DNA of 64,000 bases from Zingiber officinale (taxonomy: Eukaryota > Streptophyta > Magnoliopsida > Zingiberales > Zingiberaceae). Below are positions 1-10,505 of this stretch, in pieces. A program made the position numbers and the translations under genes. The notes beneath the pieces were generated by a model. It saw only the letters and a program-made list of their open reading frames with translations, did no database searches and was not told the origin of the DNA. The stretch is taken from contig NC_055987.1 of the NCBI RefSeq assembly GCF_018446385.1, positions 5,727,705 through 5,791,704 on the forward strand, in the 5' to 3' direction. The number at the start of each line of letters is the position of its first letter. Positions within the stretch are counted from its first letter, which is position 1.

Positions 1-139
1 TTTTTACGTTTGACATCCTTTTCTATCTCGAATTCTTTGTGTGACCACGGATCATCCTGACACCAATTTTTATAGATTGTACAGATGTGTATCTTTACAG
101 TTTGATTATTCTGAGCATTATTCGTTTTGTTATCATGTT

Positions 140-730
140 TGGTGATGCAGATCCTTCATGGAAATCTGATCCGTATATGTTGGAGTAGTTTCAACAGTTT
201 CTTACTTCATAACCCTCTACCATGTCAGCTTCCTCTCATATAAGTTTGTCATCGTCTGATATTTTAGGTATATCTTCATCCTTATGGATTTTGGACTCTA
301 GTATCTCCCATCACATGTCATCTAATTTATCATCTTTTGTTTCTTTTTCTCCCTGTTCATCTATATCTATTATGATTGCTGATGGTACTCCTATGTCATT
401 AGTAAGTGTCAGTTCAATTATTACATCTTGTTTCTCTTACTAATGTTTATTATATTCCGAGTCTTACTTTAAATCTTATTTCTATTAGTCAATTATGTGA
501 GTATGGATACTTAATCTCTTTTTTTAATCCAATTGTTATATTCAGGACCCGCAATCTCAGAGACTAATTGGGATAAGTCGCAGGCAAGGAGGACTCTATG
601 TTTTAGATCAACTTAAAGTACCAAAAGTTGTAACTTGAGTGTAGATTTATCATTTTTTCATCTGAGTTGTTCATCTTCTGATTTTTATTTATGGCACTCT
701 CATTTAGATTATGTTTTAGCATCTTGTTTG
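140..730 (+). pseudogene. Old Ty1/copia: protease and pre-integrase remnant
   Basis: This is the left half of a decayed copia polyprotein. Reading + strand, the line WILDSSISHHMS (from about 288) is the retropepsin site in which the usual D-S-G-A has become D-S-S-I. It is followed by the typical pre-integrase stretch (about 440-600: PSLTLNLISISQLCEYGYL). Stops and frameshifts break the frame at several points, for example near 570 and 635. The homology stops abruptly at 730 inside a reading of H-S-H-L-D-Y-V-L-A-S-C and resumes at 12562 (QFLAST), so the gap is the nested element at 731-12556. It has no function now. The 5' LTR and most of gag lie left of the window. Confidence 0.85.
726..730. 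repeat. Target-site duplication GTTTG, left
   Basis: Five bases directly before the LTR start at 731. They are identical to 12557-12561 directly after the other LTR. Removing the element and one copy restores continuous copia homology in the host element. Confidence 0.93.
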
Positions 731-1624
731 TGTTGGGATCTTAGATGGCTAGAGGGGGGGTGAATAGCCCCTTTTAAAAACTTAAACAAAACTTCTACAC
801 AGATAATTGTTAGCACAACGGAATTAGACAACTAAAGGAAAACAAAAACACAAGCACACTAACACTAGGATTTACGAGGTTCGGGGATAACTTGCCCCTA
901 CTCCTCGGCGTGTCCGTAAGGTGGACGACTCCTTGATCTTCGGTAGATCGCACCCCGGATAACTTTCGGCTACAAATCCTCCTTCTCGGTGGAGTAACCT
1001 CCCCACAACGTCTCAAGAAATATCTAAGTTAAAGCACGAGACTTACAGAAGCTCGGTGGCAAAGGAGAATAAAAATGCTTACAACCACGCGAGGATCAGT
1101 AGCAGAACAGAGATCACAGTTGACCCGAGAGCTCAAGAACTTCGCACCACAGCATAGACTTTTCTTTCAAGCTTTCTCTTGTTGTGTTCTATTCTCCCCT
1201 CTCGCTGTTTTTACTGCTTCTCAAACCTGATCTCTGCTGTCACCGATCTGGTCAAAAACTGCGCGAATCAGCGCTGCAGCCAATCCCTCTTCCTCCTTAC
1301 CTGGTTCTCTGAACTCACACCAATGATATCACAGTCATCACTGGCGTCTTCTGAGCTCGAACCAATCCCCAGGAGTCAAGCAGATCGCAGCCAGATCACA
1401 GCAGTATCCGTTGATGCCTGAAATGCACCATGCGCCGCTGAAACCAGCAGAAAGACCATTTGTCGCATTCCTCTTATGAACTTAATTTGAAATTAGGCTT
1501 GGAATGATACCTGTTAACCTGCAAACTCAAAAGCTAACAGCACAGAGGATTATATCACATAAATGAATGAGGTATATCAAAAGCAGTGAAGGAATCGCTG
1601 ATACAGCGAACAAATCAGAGTGTG

Positions 1625-1995
1625 TGGATCGGTCACCAGACCGATCACAGTGCCTTGGACCGATCAGGCAACATCCTGATCGGTCTGAGGCCATTCTGAT
1701 CGGTCGTAGGGACCGATCAGATTGAGTGTGGATCGGTCACCAGACCGATCCACCCCTTTCTCTCTTCTGCAGGCTCTTCTCCTGATCGGTCTCCCTGACC
1801 GATCAGATTGCACTCAGTGTGCTACTGAGTGTTTTCTGATCGGTCTGCAGACCGATCAGATTTCACTCAGTGTGCTACTGAGTGTCATCTGATCGGTCAT
1901 CAGACCGATCCATGGAACTCAGTTTCACTGGATCGGTCTGCCGACCGATCCACTAATTCATGTGTCACTGGATCGGTCTACCGACCGATCCAATG
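1625..1995. repeat. Cluster of GATCGGTC palindromes in LTR
   Basis: Repeated half-sites GATCGGTC and GACCGATC separated by a few bases give many potential hairpins. The right LTR has the same cluster at about 11395-11765. The same motif is dense again at 4625-4895, inside the element. Confidence 0.85.
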
Positions 1996-2009
1996 TGCCA
2001 TGGAATGTT

Positions 2010-2430
2010 CACTTAGGTCCCTCTCTGACCTAATCCGGAGAACGAGCTACCGTGCCCTCTCCGACTCCATCAGGTCCAGAGAACGAGCTACCGAGCCCTC
2101 TCTGACCTAGTCAGGTCCAGAGAGCGAGCTACCTAGCCCTCTCTGACCTAGTCAGGAGAACGAGCTACCGAGCCCTCTCCGACTCCATCAGGTCTAGAGA
2201 ACGAGCTAACGAGCCCTCTCTGACCTAGTCAGGTCCAGAGAGCGAGCTACCTAGCCCTCTCTGACCTAGTCAGGAGAACGAGCTACCGAGCCCTCTCCGA
2301 CTCTATCAGGTCCAGAGAACGAGCTACCGAGCCCTCTCTGACCTAGTCAGGTCCAGAGAGCGAGCTACCTAGCCCTCTCTGACCTAGTCAGGAGAACGAG
2401 CTACCGAGCCCTCTCCGACTCCGCGTGCCA
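2010..2430. repeat. 118-bp tandem array in left LTR, three units
   Basis: Imperfect tandem repeats built from sub-motifs such as GAGCCCTCTC and GAACGAGCTACC. One full unit is about 118 bp. Three units are seen here and five in the matching part of the other LTR. Confidence 0.85.
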
Positions 2431-2551
2431 AGTTTCCAACTTGGACTTTTTCCTTCCACCTGATCACCCTTGATCAGTTCAATTAACATCTGATACAAAC
2501 TTAAATCAGTGTCAACATCAAAACAACAGCCAGGTCAGACTGTATCAACAA

Positions 2552-2569
2552 TCTCCCCCTTTTTGTTGT
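2552..2569 (-). other. Polypurine tract of Sirevirus
   Basis: On the minus strand the bases next to the 3' LTR read AAAAAGGGGGAGAT, a classic polypurine tract that primes plus-strand DNA synthesis. Confidence 0.88.
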
Positions 2570-3219
2570 TTGACAACACGATTTAAGTTTAGATCAGAGA
2601 TATTCTTATTTTCATAATTTTAGGGGAATTAAGATCCTCCCCTTAAGATGGATACACCACCAAGTCAATGACGGGAATCAAGATCCTTCCCGTTATCCTC
2701 TCCCCTAAAATCAAGCTTTCATACATTTCTAAACTTAGGTATCCTCTCCCCCTTTGTCAAACACCGAAAAGGTGCAAATGAGGTGACAAAAACTCAAAAG
2801 GCTTCCCCTTAACCCATACTGCCTTCTCTTAATGTACCTAGAGTTCCCTCTAAGGTCACAATATGACAATAAGAAAGACATAAGATACAATCAAATCATG
2901 GCATAGGAACAGCATATTAATATGAACTGAAGCATAAGTAAAAGCAAGAAATGGACAAATGAATAGCAAAAATATAAGAGTAGCATAATATATGAGTAGC
3001 ATAAGTATCAGGTCAGACAAAGATATCCATCAAATAGCATACAAAAATATAGACAGACAAGGTGACACACAGACTGTATCAATCAACGTCCTCAACATGA
3101 GGAGCATCATCATCATCTGCAGGAGGCTCGTAACCCTGAGGAGGTATGCTGGAGCCCGAAGGTGGATGACCATAGTAACGCTGCGGAGGTGGGTAGTTGG
3201 CCATCCAACCCAGAAGCAG
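2570..3219 (-). other. Non-coding 3' region of Sirevirus before PPT
   Basis: About 650 bp between the accessory ORF stop and the polypurine tract. I see no conserved coding on either strand; the + strand ORFs here are shadows of the accessory ORF or chance. Confidence 0.7.
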
Positions 3220-4504
3220 CTACTGCATCACCAGCTGCTGACTGCGGAGATCATCATAGCGCTGGTCGATGCGTACGCGCAGTCCATGGAGCTCAGCTGC
3301 CAGTAGCTCATCGTGCTGATCGAAACGGCTCTCCAGCTCCGCAATCTGCCACCGTAGGTCAGGGTCGGCCTCACCAGCAACAGGAGGAGCAGCTTGTCGA
3401 GGAAGTGCCCGTGGTAGCTCTCCCAGAACTCTCCCATCCTTCCACCGAACCGTCCCATTCTCCCCCAAGATACCGGACTTGGAAAATGCTCGTTTCCCAA
3501 GTATGCAGTCCTGTCTAACCATCTTCACTATCCTACCCTTAGACACATCTATCTGAAGGGTCTCGAGCCAATATGTAATTATATGCCCATAAGGCATATA
3601 AATGGTGGAGCTGCTAGGCTGAGAATAAGAGATGATCGAACAATAGATGCTCGCCATGATATCAAAATCAAGACGGCGACGCAAGCCATAGAGCATCAGG
3701 CAGTGGTATGATCGGATCTCTGCCAGAGGTTTGGATGTGATCGGAAGAAGACAATTGGTGACTATCTTAAACAGGATATAGTCAGGAGGAGACAGTCTCA
3801 GGGCCGCAAAAGTGGGAAACTCGACATCCAACTCATCCAGTCCATCTTGTCTAGGATGTCCAAAGAAATACTCATAAATGGTATCAGGTGACACATCAAA
3901 AGGAGGAGGTAGTGGGTCCGGTAAATCAGGATACAGAGAAAAAGGATCTCCTGAAGATTTCCGACAACCCAGATACTCAAAGAATTCTACAATGGAGAAA
4001 TCAACAGTCCTTTTGGCAACTCTGGTCCTATAAGCACCAATACCGATCTGCTGAAGATTGTTGTAAAATTCCGAAACTAAGTCATAGTTGATATCCCTCT
4101 CTAAGTAGACTAAAGAATCAAGTTTATAGTAGGCTAGGGTCTCGGTTATAGTGGGACAAAACTCATCCATGAATTTTCGATCTACAGATCGACATGGAAG
4201 CAGCTTGAAAGTCCTCTGTTGAAAGGCCTGTTCAAATTGTTGGTTCGGAAACCTTGAAGAGGAGGATGGTTGAGGTCGGGAGGGTGCATGGGACTTGGAT
4301 TTCTCAGCTGGGGACTTAGAAGAACCTTCACCGGCTGCTTTCTTCCTAAATAGATAAAGATTGGGACACGGTCGGGGCAAATGGGAGTCCACGGGAGCCA
4401 CACAGAGAGAACCGAGACAACACACATAGAGAAACTGTGAAAAGAAGCCAAAATGCTAAGAATGAACAAATCTCGGGAAGAAGGAGAGTTACCTGGGCAC
4501 CATC
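3220..4504 (-). CDS. Sirevirus 3' accessory (env-like) ORF, probably spliced
   Basis: This extra ORF lies between pol and the 3' LTR, where Sireviruses carry a so-called env-like gene. Proposed exon 1 is only 11 nt (4504-4494, ATG then Val-Pro and AG). The intron is 4493-4346 (148 nt, GTAACT...TTTAG) and exon 2 is 4345-3220, giving about 378 residues. Evidence for splicing: the related ORF at 26921-27300 has the same tiny exon, the same phase and the same M-x-P-R-K start. The middle resembles the family annotated as putative plant transposon protein (core F-C-P-T-I-T-E-T and E-F-Y-N-N-L). The C-terminus is coiled-coil-like. I see no signal peptide or clear membrane segment, so an envelope role is not supported. 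Unspliced translation from the ATG at 4425 is the alternative. Confidence 0.7.
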
Positions 4505-5676
4505 TGAGGTTTTCGGAGAGGATGAAGAGGAGAGTCGGGACTGAGGAGGGGTTCGGCTAGGGTTTCGGCATGAAATGAGAGAGCGAGGGATGGGGAGAAG
4601 TTAAAAGAGGGTCAGAAGATCAGAAGATCGGACGGCTGTCCGATCAAGAGAAATCCTGACCGATCAGGGAACGTCCTGATCGGTCAGGGAATTCCCGGAT
4701 CGGTCGTTGAGACCGATCAGGGAGCCTCGCGTGCCATATCCTCCTGATCGGTCGTGGAGATCGATCAGGGAACCTCCTGATCGGTCCCTGGACCGATCAG
4801 AGGTCGATCAGTAACTGAGCATACGCCCCTGATCGGTCGTAGAGACCGATCAGATATCATCCTGATCGGTCCCTGGACCGATCAGTGTCTGATAGTCAGC
4901 GATTTCAGCCTCTGAAATTCTTATCAAAAGCTCTGAAATTTTGGTTTAACAGCTTCCAAGTTCAGAACCTAGGATCCGGAGAGCCCACAGAATATATTCA
5001 GTGATACCAATGAATATTTTCTAATGAGGAGCTCTAATGGTTTGGAATTATTTAGGGCGCGAAACTTTTTCAGACACATCATAACAGATGTGCTGAATAA
5101 GTTTACTTTGTTTGCTTGTTTGTTGAAAACATGATTTATAGTGAAACAAATACTCAGGCTATCGGTTCAAAATATCCCCTTGTTATGAGTAGTTCCAAGT
5201 TTGTCAAAATATATTGAAATTTTCAATCAACTTGACCTAAATATATCCTTGCAATGAATAGTTCCAAGTTTGTCAAAATATTTTTTTTTTTCACCAACTT
5301 GTCCTAAATTCAAACAGGAAGGTATCAAGCAATGGTATCAATCAACACAACAAGGTTAGAGAATTTCTAGACATAGGTCCAACCAAGATTCCTTGGTTGG
5401 AATATATGAATAAGATCTAGGAACCAATTACACATGAATTGTGTAAAGGTCTTCCCCATACTCAATCTATATCTCTTCAATCTAATTATTCAAGGGATGC
5501 ATGATACATTTTGAATAATTTAGTTGATCCTAGCATCTCACCCCATTTCTAGCAAACAAAAATATTTTGTTAAACCTTATAGTTTGTGTGAGATGTTCCC
5601 AAGTAACCCAAATTATTTTCCCAATTTCTCTTGTCATTTCAATGGTCCTTAGTGATCATGATGTGGTCAAAAGGAC
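4505..5676 (-). other. Non-coding spacer between pol and 3' accessory ORF
   Basis: About 1.2 kb with no credible ORF. The part nearest the accessory ORF (about 4625-4895) is packed with the GATCGGTC/GACCGATC palindromes also found in this element's LTR. A pyrimidine-rich leader (4505-4560 on the minus strand) resembles the leader in front of the related ORF at 27300. Confidence 0.8.
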
Positions 5677-7572
5677 TTATTGAGCCAAACACATCCCCAA
5701 CTCCCTCCTTAAGTGACTAAATTCATTTTCCGGGAGGGGTTTGGTGAAAATGTTGGCTAGGTTTGACTTTGACTCAACATATGTGAGTGCAATGTCTCCC
5801 CTAGCTACGTGATCTCTAATGAAGTGATGACGCACTTCAATGTGTTTGGTCCTTGAGTGATGGACTGGATTTTTCGTTAGGTTTATTGTGCTAATGTTGT
5901 CACACAACACTTGCACTTCTTTATACGAGAGTCCATAATCTTCTAGAGTGTGAATCATCCACAACAATTGTGATACACTCTCTCCCATGGCAATGTATTC
6001 AGCCTCGGTCGTGGAGAGAGCAACACAATGTTGCTTCCGACTTGACCAACTGACCAATGATGAACCTAAAAATTGACAACCCCCACTAGTACTTTTCTGA
6101 TCCAATTTGCATCCAGCATAATCGGAATCGGTATAACCTATCAAATCAAAAGACTCCGTACGAGGGTACCACAGTCCTACTCTCATTGTGCCTTTGAGAT
6201 ATCTCAGAATTCTCTTAACTGCAGTTAAATGAGATTCCTTGGCACAAACTTGATATCTAGCGCACATACCCACAGCAAAAAGTATGTCCGGTCGACTAGC
6301 TGTGAGATATAGAAGACTACCGATCATGCTTCTATATTGCGTTAGATCAACTGGTTTCCCACTCTCATCATTGTCAAGACGAGTGCTTGTCGCCATTGGA
6401 GTGGTTACTTCCTTAGAGTCACTCATTTTGAATTTTTTGAGCATCTCTTGAGTGTATTTCGTCTGATGGACATAAATTCCATCTCGAGTTTGTTTGATTT
6501 CAAGTCCAAGGAAGAATGTCAATTCTCCTACTAGACTCATCTCAAACTCACTTTCCATGTGAGAAATAAATTCATTCAAATAGCCCTTGTTATTTGAGCC
6601 ACAAATTATGTCATCGACATACACTTGGGCTACAAAAATGTTTTCACCATCTCTACGCAGAAATAGTGTTGGGTCTATTTGGCCTCTTACAAAACCCTTT
6701 TCTAGTAAATATGTTGACAACCTTTCGTACCAAGCTCGTGGTGCTTGCTTAAGCCCATAAAGTGCTTTCTTGAGCTTGTACACGTGGTTTGGAGCTTCAG
6801 TATTCACAAACCCCGGTGGTTGTTCAACATAGACTTCTTCTTTAATGAACCCATTTAAGAAGGCAGATTTAACATCCATTTGATAGAGCTTGAAACCTCT
6901 ATGTGCAGCAAAAGCTAGCATCAAACGAATGGACTCTAATCGGGCCACGGGAGCATAAGTCTCATCATAATCGAGACCTTCGACTTGACTATAGCCCTTG
7001 GCTACAAGTCTTGCCTTGTTTCTTACAACTTCTCCCTTTTGATTTAACTTATTTTTGAAGACCCATTTAGTTCCAATAATGGTGGTCTTCTTAGGTCTAG
7101 GAACTAAGTCCCACACTTGGCTCCTTTCAAATTGACCTAACTCATCTTGCATAGCTATGATCCAATCAGGATCGCGCAATGCCTCATCAATTAATTTTGG
7201 TTCAATCTCTGAAATCAATGCGACTTCATTAGACTCATTTCTAAAGAATGACCTAGTCCTAACCCCTTGGTGGATGTCTCCCACAATTTGGTCTTGGGGA
7301 TGACTAGTGGCTATCCTAGATTGTCTTGGTGTTGGTGGTGCCTCATGACTGGTCTCACTAGGCACAGGCAAGGACTCGATATCAGGCAAAGAGTCAGATT
7401 GAATTCTTTGTTGCCTTTGCTCATCACCATCAGAGTCAATTTCGACTCTTTCTATGTTTTGATCATTCAAACTTAGCCTTCTAAGTTCAAATTGAATTTC
7501 TCCTACGTCCCTTGATTGATCATTTGAGTTAGGGATTTCTTTAAAAGCTACATCAGAGGACTCCTCAATCAA
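5677..7572 (-). CDS. Sirevirus pol: reverse transcriptase and RNase H
   Basis: An open frame of about 630 codons. The N-terminal third is a variable acidic linker. Then come the copia RT blocks [35 protein letters not shown] and the catalytic Y-V-D-D. RNase H follows, with T-D-S-D-Y-A-G, S-T-T-E-A-E-Y and the terminal motif N-I-F-T-K-P-L. These domains copy the RNA genome into DNA. The frame is open throughout and all catalytic motifs are present; only the upstream shift at about 7571 separates it from integrase. Confidence 0.95.
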   Translation of the reverse strand: MIEESSDVAFKEIPNSNDQSRDVGEIQFELRRLSLNDQNIERVEIDSDGDEQRQQRIQSDSLPDIESLPVPSETSHEAPPTPRQSRIATSHPQDQIVGDIHQGVRTRSFFRNESNEVALISEIEPKLIDEALRDPDWIIAMQDELGQFERSQVWDLVPRPKKTTIIGTKWVFKNKLNQKGEVVRNKARLVAKGYSQVEGLDYDETYAPVARLESIRLMLAFAAHRGFKLYQMDVKSAFLNGFIKEEVYVEQPPGFVNTEAPNHVYKLKKALYGLKQAPRAWYERLSTYLLEKGFVRGQIDPTLFLRRDGENIFVAQVYVDDIICGSNNKGYLNEFISHMESEFEMSLVGELTFFLGLEIKQTRDGIYVHQTKYTQEMLKKFKMSDSKEVTTPMATSTRLDNDESGKPVDLTQYRSMIGSLLYLTASRPDILFAVGMCARYQVCAKESHLTAVKRILRYLKGTMRVGLWYPRTESFDLIGYTDSDYAGCKLDQKSTSGGCQFLGSSLVSWSSRKQHCVALSTTEAEYIAMGESVSQLLWMIHTLEDYGLSYKEVQVLCDNISTINLTKNPVHHSRTKHIEVRHHFIRDHVARGDIALTYVESKSNLANIFTKPLPENEFSHLRRELGMCLAQ

Positions 7573-8816
7573 TTAGTCCTATTGTTGTAGACCCGATAGG
7601 CTTTGTTGGTGAGCGAGTACCCGACCAGTATCCCTTCATCAGCCTTGGCTGAAAATTTTCCAAGATGGTCCTTGGTGTTCAAAATAAACACCTTACAACC
7701 AAACACCCTAAGATGTTTAATTGTAGGTGGTTTCCCAAACCAAAGTTCATGGGGAGTCTTTCCTAAAAACCTATGTATCAGGATTCGGTTTTGCACATAG
7801 CAAGCTGTATTCACAGCTTCAGCCCACAAGTAACTCGGTAGTGAGTACTCATTGAGCATGCTTCGTGCAGCCTCTTGTAAGACTCGGTTCTTTCTCTCCA
7901 CAACCCCATTTTGCTGTGGGGTCCTTGGAGTTAAGAACTCAGGTCTATACGCTTTTGCTTGACAAAATTCTAACAACCTATGATTTTGAAATTCACCACC
8001 ATGATCACTTCTAATGGTTTTAATTGTTGTCGATTTTTCATTTTCAGTTCTTCTACAAAAGGAAATAAAAATATCTATGGTTTGATCCTTAGTTTTCAAA
8101 AAGAAAGTCCATGTATATCTAGTAAAATCATCAATAATTACTAAACAATATCTACTACCATTCAATGAAATAACATTGTTACAATCAAACAAATCCATAT
8201 GTAATAAGTCTAAGGCAGTAGATGTACTCACAGTGCTTTTACCTTTATGAGATGCTTTTGTTTGCTTACCCATTTGACATGCATCACATAGTTTGTTCTT
8301 TTGGTACTTGATGCTGGGTAAGTCTCGTACTAATCCTTGGTTGGCCAACTTCCGGATGTTCTTCATGTTTACATGTGCCAACCTTCTATGCCATAGCCAA
8401 GACTCTTCTTCTTTCGACATGAAACACTTAATCAAAGCATTAGTAGCACTTTTAAACGATACTTGATAAATATTATCAACCCTTGTGCCTACTAGTACCG
8501 TGTCAAGTGTGTCAATGTGTTTAACCAAACATTGACTTGAATGAAATTCAATTGTGTAACCCGTGTCACACAATTGACTGACACTTAGGAGATTAAAAGT
8601 CATCCCCTTGACTAGAAGGACATTCTTGATACGGAGACATTCGGATATATGAATGTCTCCAACTCCTACAACCTTAAGGCTACCATTATTACCAAAAGAC
8701 ACATTACCTCTACTTTTGTTTTGAATGGTTGTAAATAGTGATCTGTCCCCGGTCATGTGCTTGGAGCATCCACTATCAACAAACCAAGTTGATAGATGCT
8801 CCCCCTCGACCAATGC
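7569..8816 (-). CDS. Sirevirus pol: protease and integrase
   Basis: The first half of pol. It carries the aspartic protease site [10 protein letters not shown] near the start, then the pre-integrase zinc finger (H-R-R-L-A-H ... C-D-A-C-Q-M). The integrase core has the catalytic acids in [13 protein letters not shown] and V-V-E-R-K-N. The frame runs about 415 codons and ends in a TGA at 7569. The RT frame starts in the neighbouring phase at the same place, consistent with a one-base loss, so the polyprotein is interrupted here. It would have matured the polyprotein and inserted element DNA. No ATG is needed, since this part is made as a gag-pol fusion. Confidence 0.92.
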   Translation of the reverse strand, partial: ALVEGEHLSTWFVDSGCSKHMTGDRSLFTTIQNKSRGNVSFGNNGSLKVVGVGDIHISECLRIKNVLLVKGMTFNLLSVSQLCDTGYTIEFHSSQCLVKHIDTLDTVLVGTRVDNIYQVSFKSATNALIKCFMSKEEESWLWHRRLAHVNMKNIRKLANQGLVRDLPSIKYQKNKLCDACQMGKQTKASHKGKSTVSTSTALDLLHMDLFDCNNVISLNGSRYCLVIIDDFTRYTWTFFLKTKDQTIDIFISFCRRTENEKSTTIKTIRSDHGGEFQNHRLLEFCQAKAYRPEFLTPRTPQQNGVVERKNRVLQEAARSMLNEYSLPSYLWAEAVNTACYVQNRILIHRFLGKTPHELWFGKPPTIKHLRVFGCKVFILNTKDHLGKFSAKADEGILVGYSLTNKAYRVYNNRTN

Positions 8817-9186
8817 CTACAAGACACGGAAGATAGAGGTTTTAGGTACCCAAATCTTGGGACCTAATGCTTCTACAACAAAAGACCTAGGAACCCATGC
8901 CTTGATCATACCTTTCCTAGTTCCATGAGCCCTAGAAACATGTGATCTACTATTTTGAGTTCTAGACATTAGAGAAATGAAACTCGACTCCTTGGGTTGA
9001 TACCCTAGCCCGGCCTTGTTGTAGACTGCCCTTTGGGCATTTAGAATCATGTCTAGAGTCTTAGAGCTAGTTGAGAATTTCTCAAGCATTTTCTTGAGTT
9101 TCTCAACCTCACCCTTTAACGCCTTGTTCTCATCCTCAAGGACTTCTAGATGTAGGTCATCGACCTCATCTTCCCTAAGGGTCCTT
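8817..9186 (-). pseudogene. Sirevirus gag C-terminus/gag-pol junction
   Basis: A charged, coiled-coil-like segment followed by the lineage motif Y-N-K-A-G-L-G-Y-Q-P, typical of the end of Sirevirus gag. The same motif is found in the second Sirevirus here (28731-29105), confirming kinship. The frame ends in TAG at 8817, directly before the protease frame and in the same phase. The stop could be a C-to-T change of CAG or a real gag-pol boundary; sequence alone does not decide. Confidence 0.78.
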
Positions 9187-10446
9187 AAGGTTTTACTTCT
9201 TCTTTTAACACTTTATTTTCTGTTTTTGACTTTTTAAGCAATGTAGATAAGTGAGTGATAGTCTTATAACACTTTTCTATATGAGAAGAGGTTACCTCTT
9301 CATCATCCGACGATGATGAAGCTGCGGTTGAAGCGTCGCTCGAATCTCCCTCACTTTCGGAGTCCGAAACCTCCCTTGCCATGAGTGCTAATTGTCGTGT
9401 GCTCTTTTCCATCTTCTCTTCTTCCTCCGATGAGCTTGATGAGGACTCATCCCAAGTGGCCTTGAGAGCCTTCTTCTTCTTGCCTCTTTCCTCCTTCTTT
9501 TTGGCTCGTTCCTCCTTCCTCTTTAACTTCGGACACTCGCTCTGAATGTGTCCTTTCTTGCTACACTCATAACATATAACATTAGATTTATCAAAATTTT
9601 GATCATTAGTTTTACCTTTTCCTTTGTATCTTCGGCTTCTTCTCATAATCCTTCTTACAAAGTTCGCCATCTCACTTGATGATGATCCACTTTCATCATC
9701 GGATTCGGAGGAAGAGGTGGATGAGGAAATATCCTTTTCCTTCTTCTTTTCCTTCTTCCTTCTTCCCTCCTTGCTCTTTGGTCCTGCAAATAAAGCAATA
9801 CCCTTCTCTTTTTGACCTTTGTTAGCAAGCTCATGAAGTTCCATCTCACAGAAAAATTCATCTAGTTTAACAATGGAAAGATCCTTGGATACCTTGTAGG
9901 CATCTACCATAAATGACCACAAGGCATTCCTAGGAAAAGATTTAAGAGCGTACCTTACTAGATCGCGATTCTCCACTCGTTCGTCCACAGAGTGTAGACC
10001 GTTGATGATCTCCTTGAATCTCCCATGAAGCTCACTTACCGTTTCATTGTCCTTCATGGTTAGATTTTGGAGTTGATTCAAGAATAGGTCCCTCTTGGCA
10101 ATCCGAGAATCTCGAGTTCCCTCTTGGAGCTCGATGAGTTTGTTCCATAGGTCTTTGGCACTCGAGAACGGACCTACCTTGACGAGTTGGTCCTTGGCGA
10201 TTCCACATTGCAAGGTGACCATAGCCTTGGCATCGACTTGTGCTTTGCGGAGTTGTTCGGTAGACCACCTTAACGAATCGAGTTCCTTACCTTCTTCATC
10301 CTTTGGTGGTGTGAAACCTTCTTGACTGAGAACCACATGGCAATATCGGTCTTGAGGTAATACTCCATGCGGCCCTTCCAATATTGAAAATCTGCTCCTT
10401 CAAAGTAGGGTGGTCGATTTGTGCTAAAGCCTTCCTTCATAGCCAT
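9185..10446 (-). pseudogene. Sirevirus gag (frameshifted)
   Basis: This is the retrotransposon capsid/nucleocapsid protein. The likely start is the ATG at 10446 (MAMKEG...), which opens the conserved F-x-G-x-x-F-x-x-W-K motif of copia gag. A one-base indel near 10320 then moves the frame, and the rest continues to 9185. Features seen: the UBN2-type capsid region, a CCHC zinc knuckle (C-Y-E-C-S-K-K-G-H-x4-C, about 9540-9580), and acidic serine runs. The coiled-coil tail continues in another frame at 8817-9186, so a second frameshift lies near 9186. The start choice rests on homology to other copia gags. No host role. Confidence 0.85.
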
Positions 10447-10490
10447 CCTTGTTTGCTCTTTTGGGTGTTAATCCGAATCAAAGAGCCCCT

Positions 10491-10503
10491 TGCTTTGATA
10501 CCA
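10491..10503 (-). other. Primer-binding site of Sirevirus (tRNA-Met type)
   Basis: On the minus strand TGGTATCAAAGCA lies two bases inside the 5' LTR. It matches the TGGTATCAGAGC complement of the initiator tRNA-Met 3' end with one difference. It is a priming site, not a tRNA gene. Confidence 0.88.
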
Positions 10504-10505
10504 CT

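Larger units (their letters stand above)
731..2551 (-). repeat. Sirevirus 3' LTR (left copy)
   Basis: An 1821-bp LTR, read from TGTTGGGATC to GTATCAACA on the + strand. It is collinear with 10506-12556. It contains a cluster of GATCGGTC...GACCGATC palindromes (about 1625-1995) and a tandem array with three units of about 118 bp (about 2010-2430). The element lies on the minus strand, so this is its 3' LTR and the PPT abuts it at 2552. Small ORFs inside it are identical in both LTRs and carry no recognisable protein. Confidence 0.93.

Noticed and set aside
810-1016. Small ORF repeated at 10585-10791 with almost identical protein
   Set aside because: It lies in both LTRs and is conserved only because the LTRs are young copies of one another.
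1625-1995. Regularly spaced palindromic repeats resembling a CRISPR array
   Set aside because: Spacing is irregular, there are no unique equal-length spacers, the cluster is duplicated in both LTRs, and the DNA is plant nuclear.
3162-3518. Plus-strand ORF of 118 codons
   Set aside because: Antisense shadow of the Sirevirus accessory ORF, with no family motif.
10491-10503. tRNA-Met-like sequences at several PBS sites as tRNA genes
   Set aside because: Each is only 10-13 bases complementary to a tRNA end and lies directly at an LTR; no cloverleaf surrounds them.
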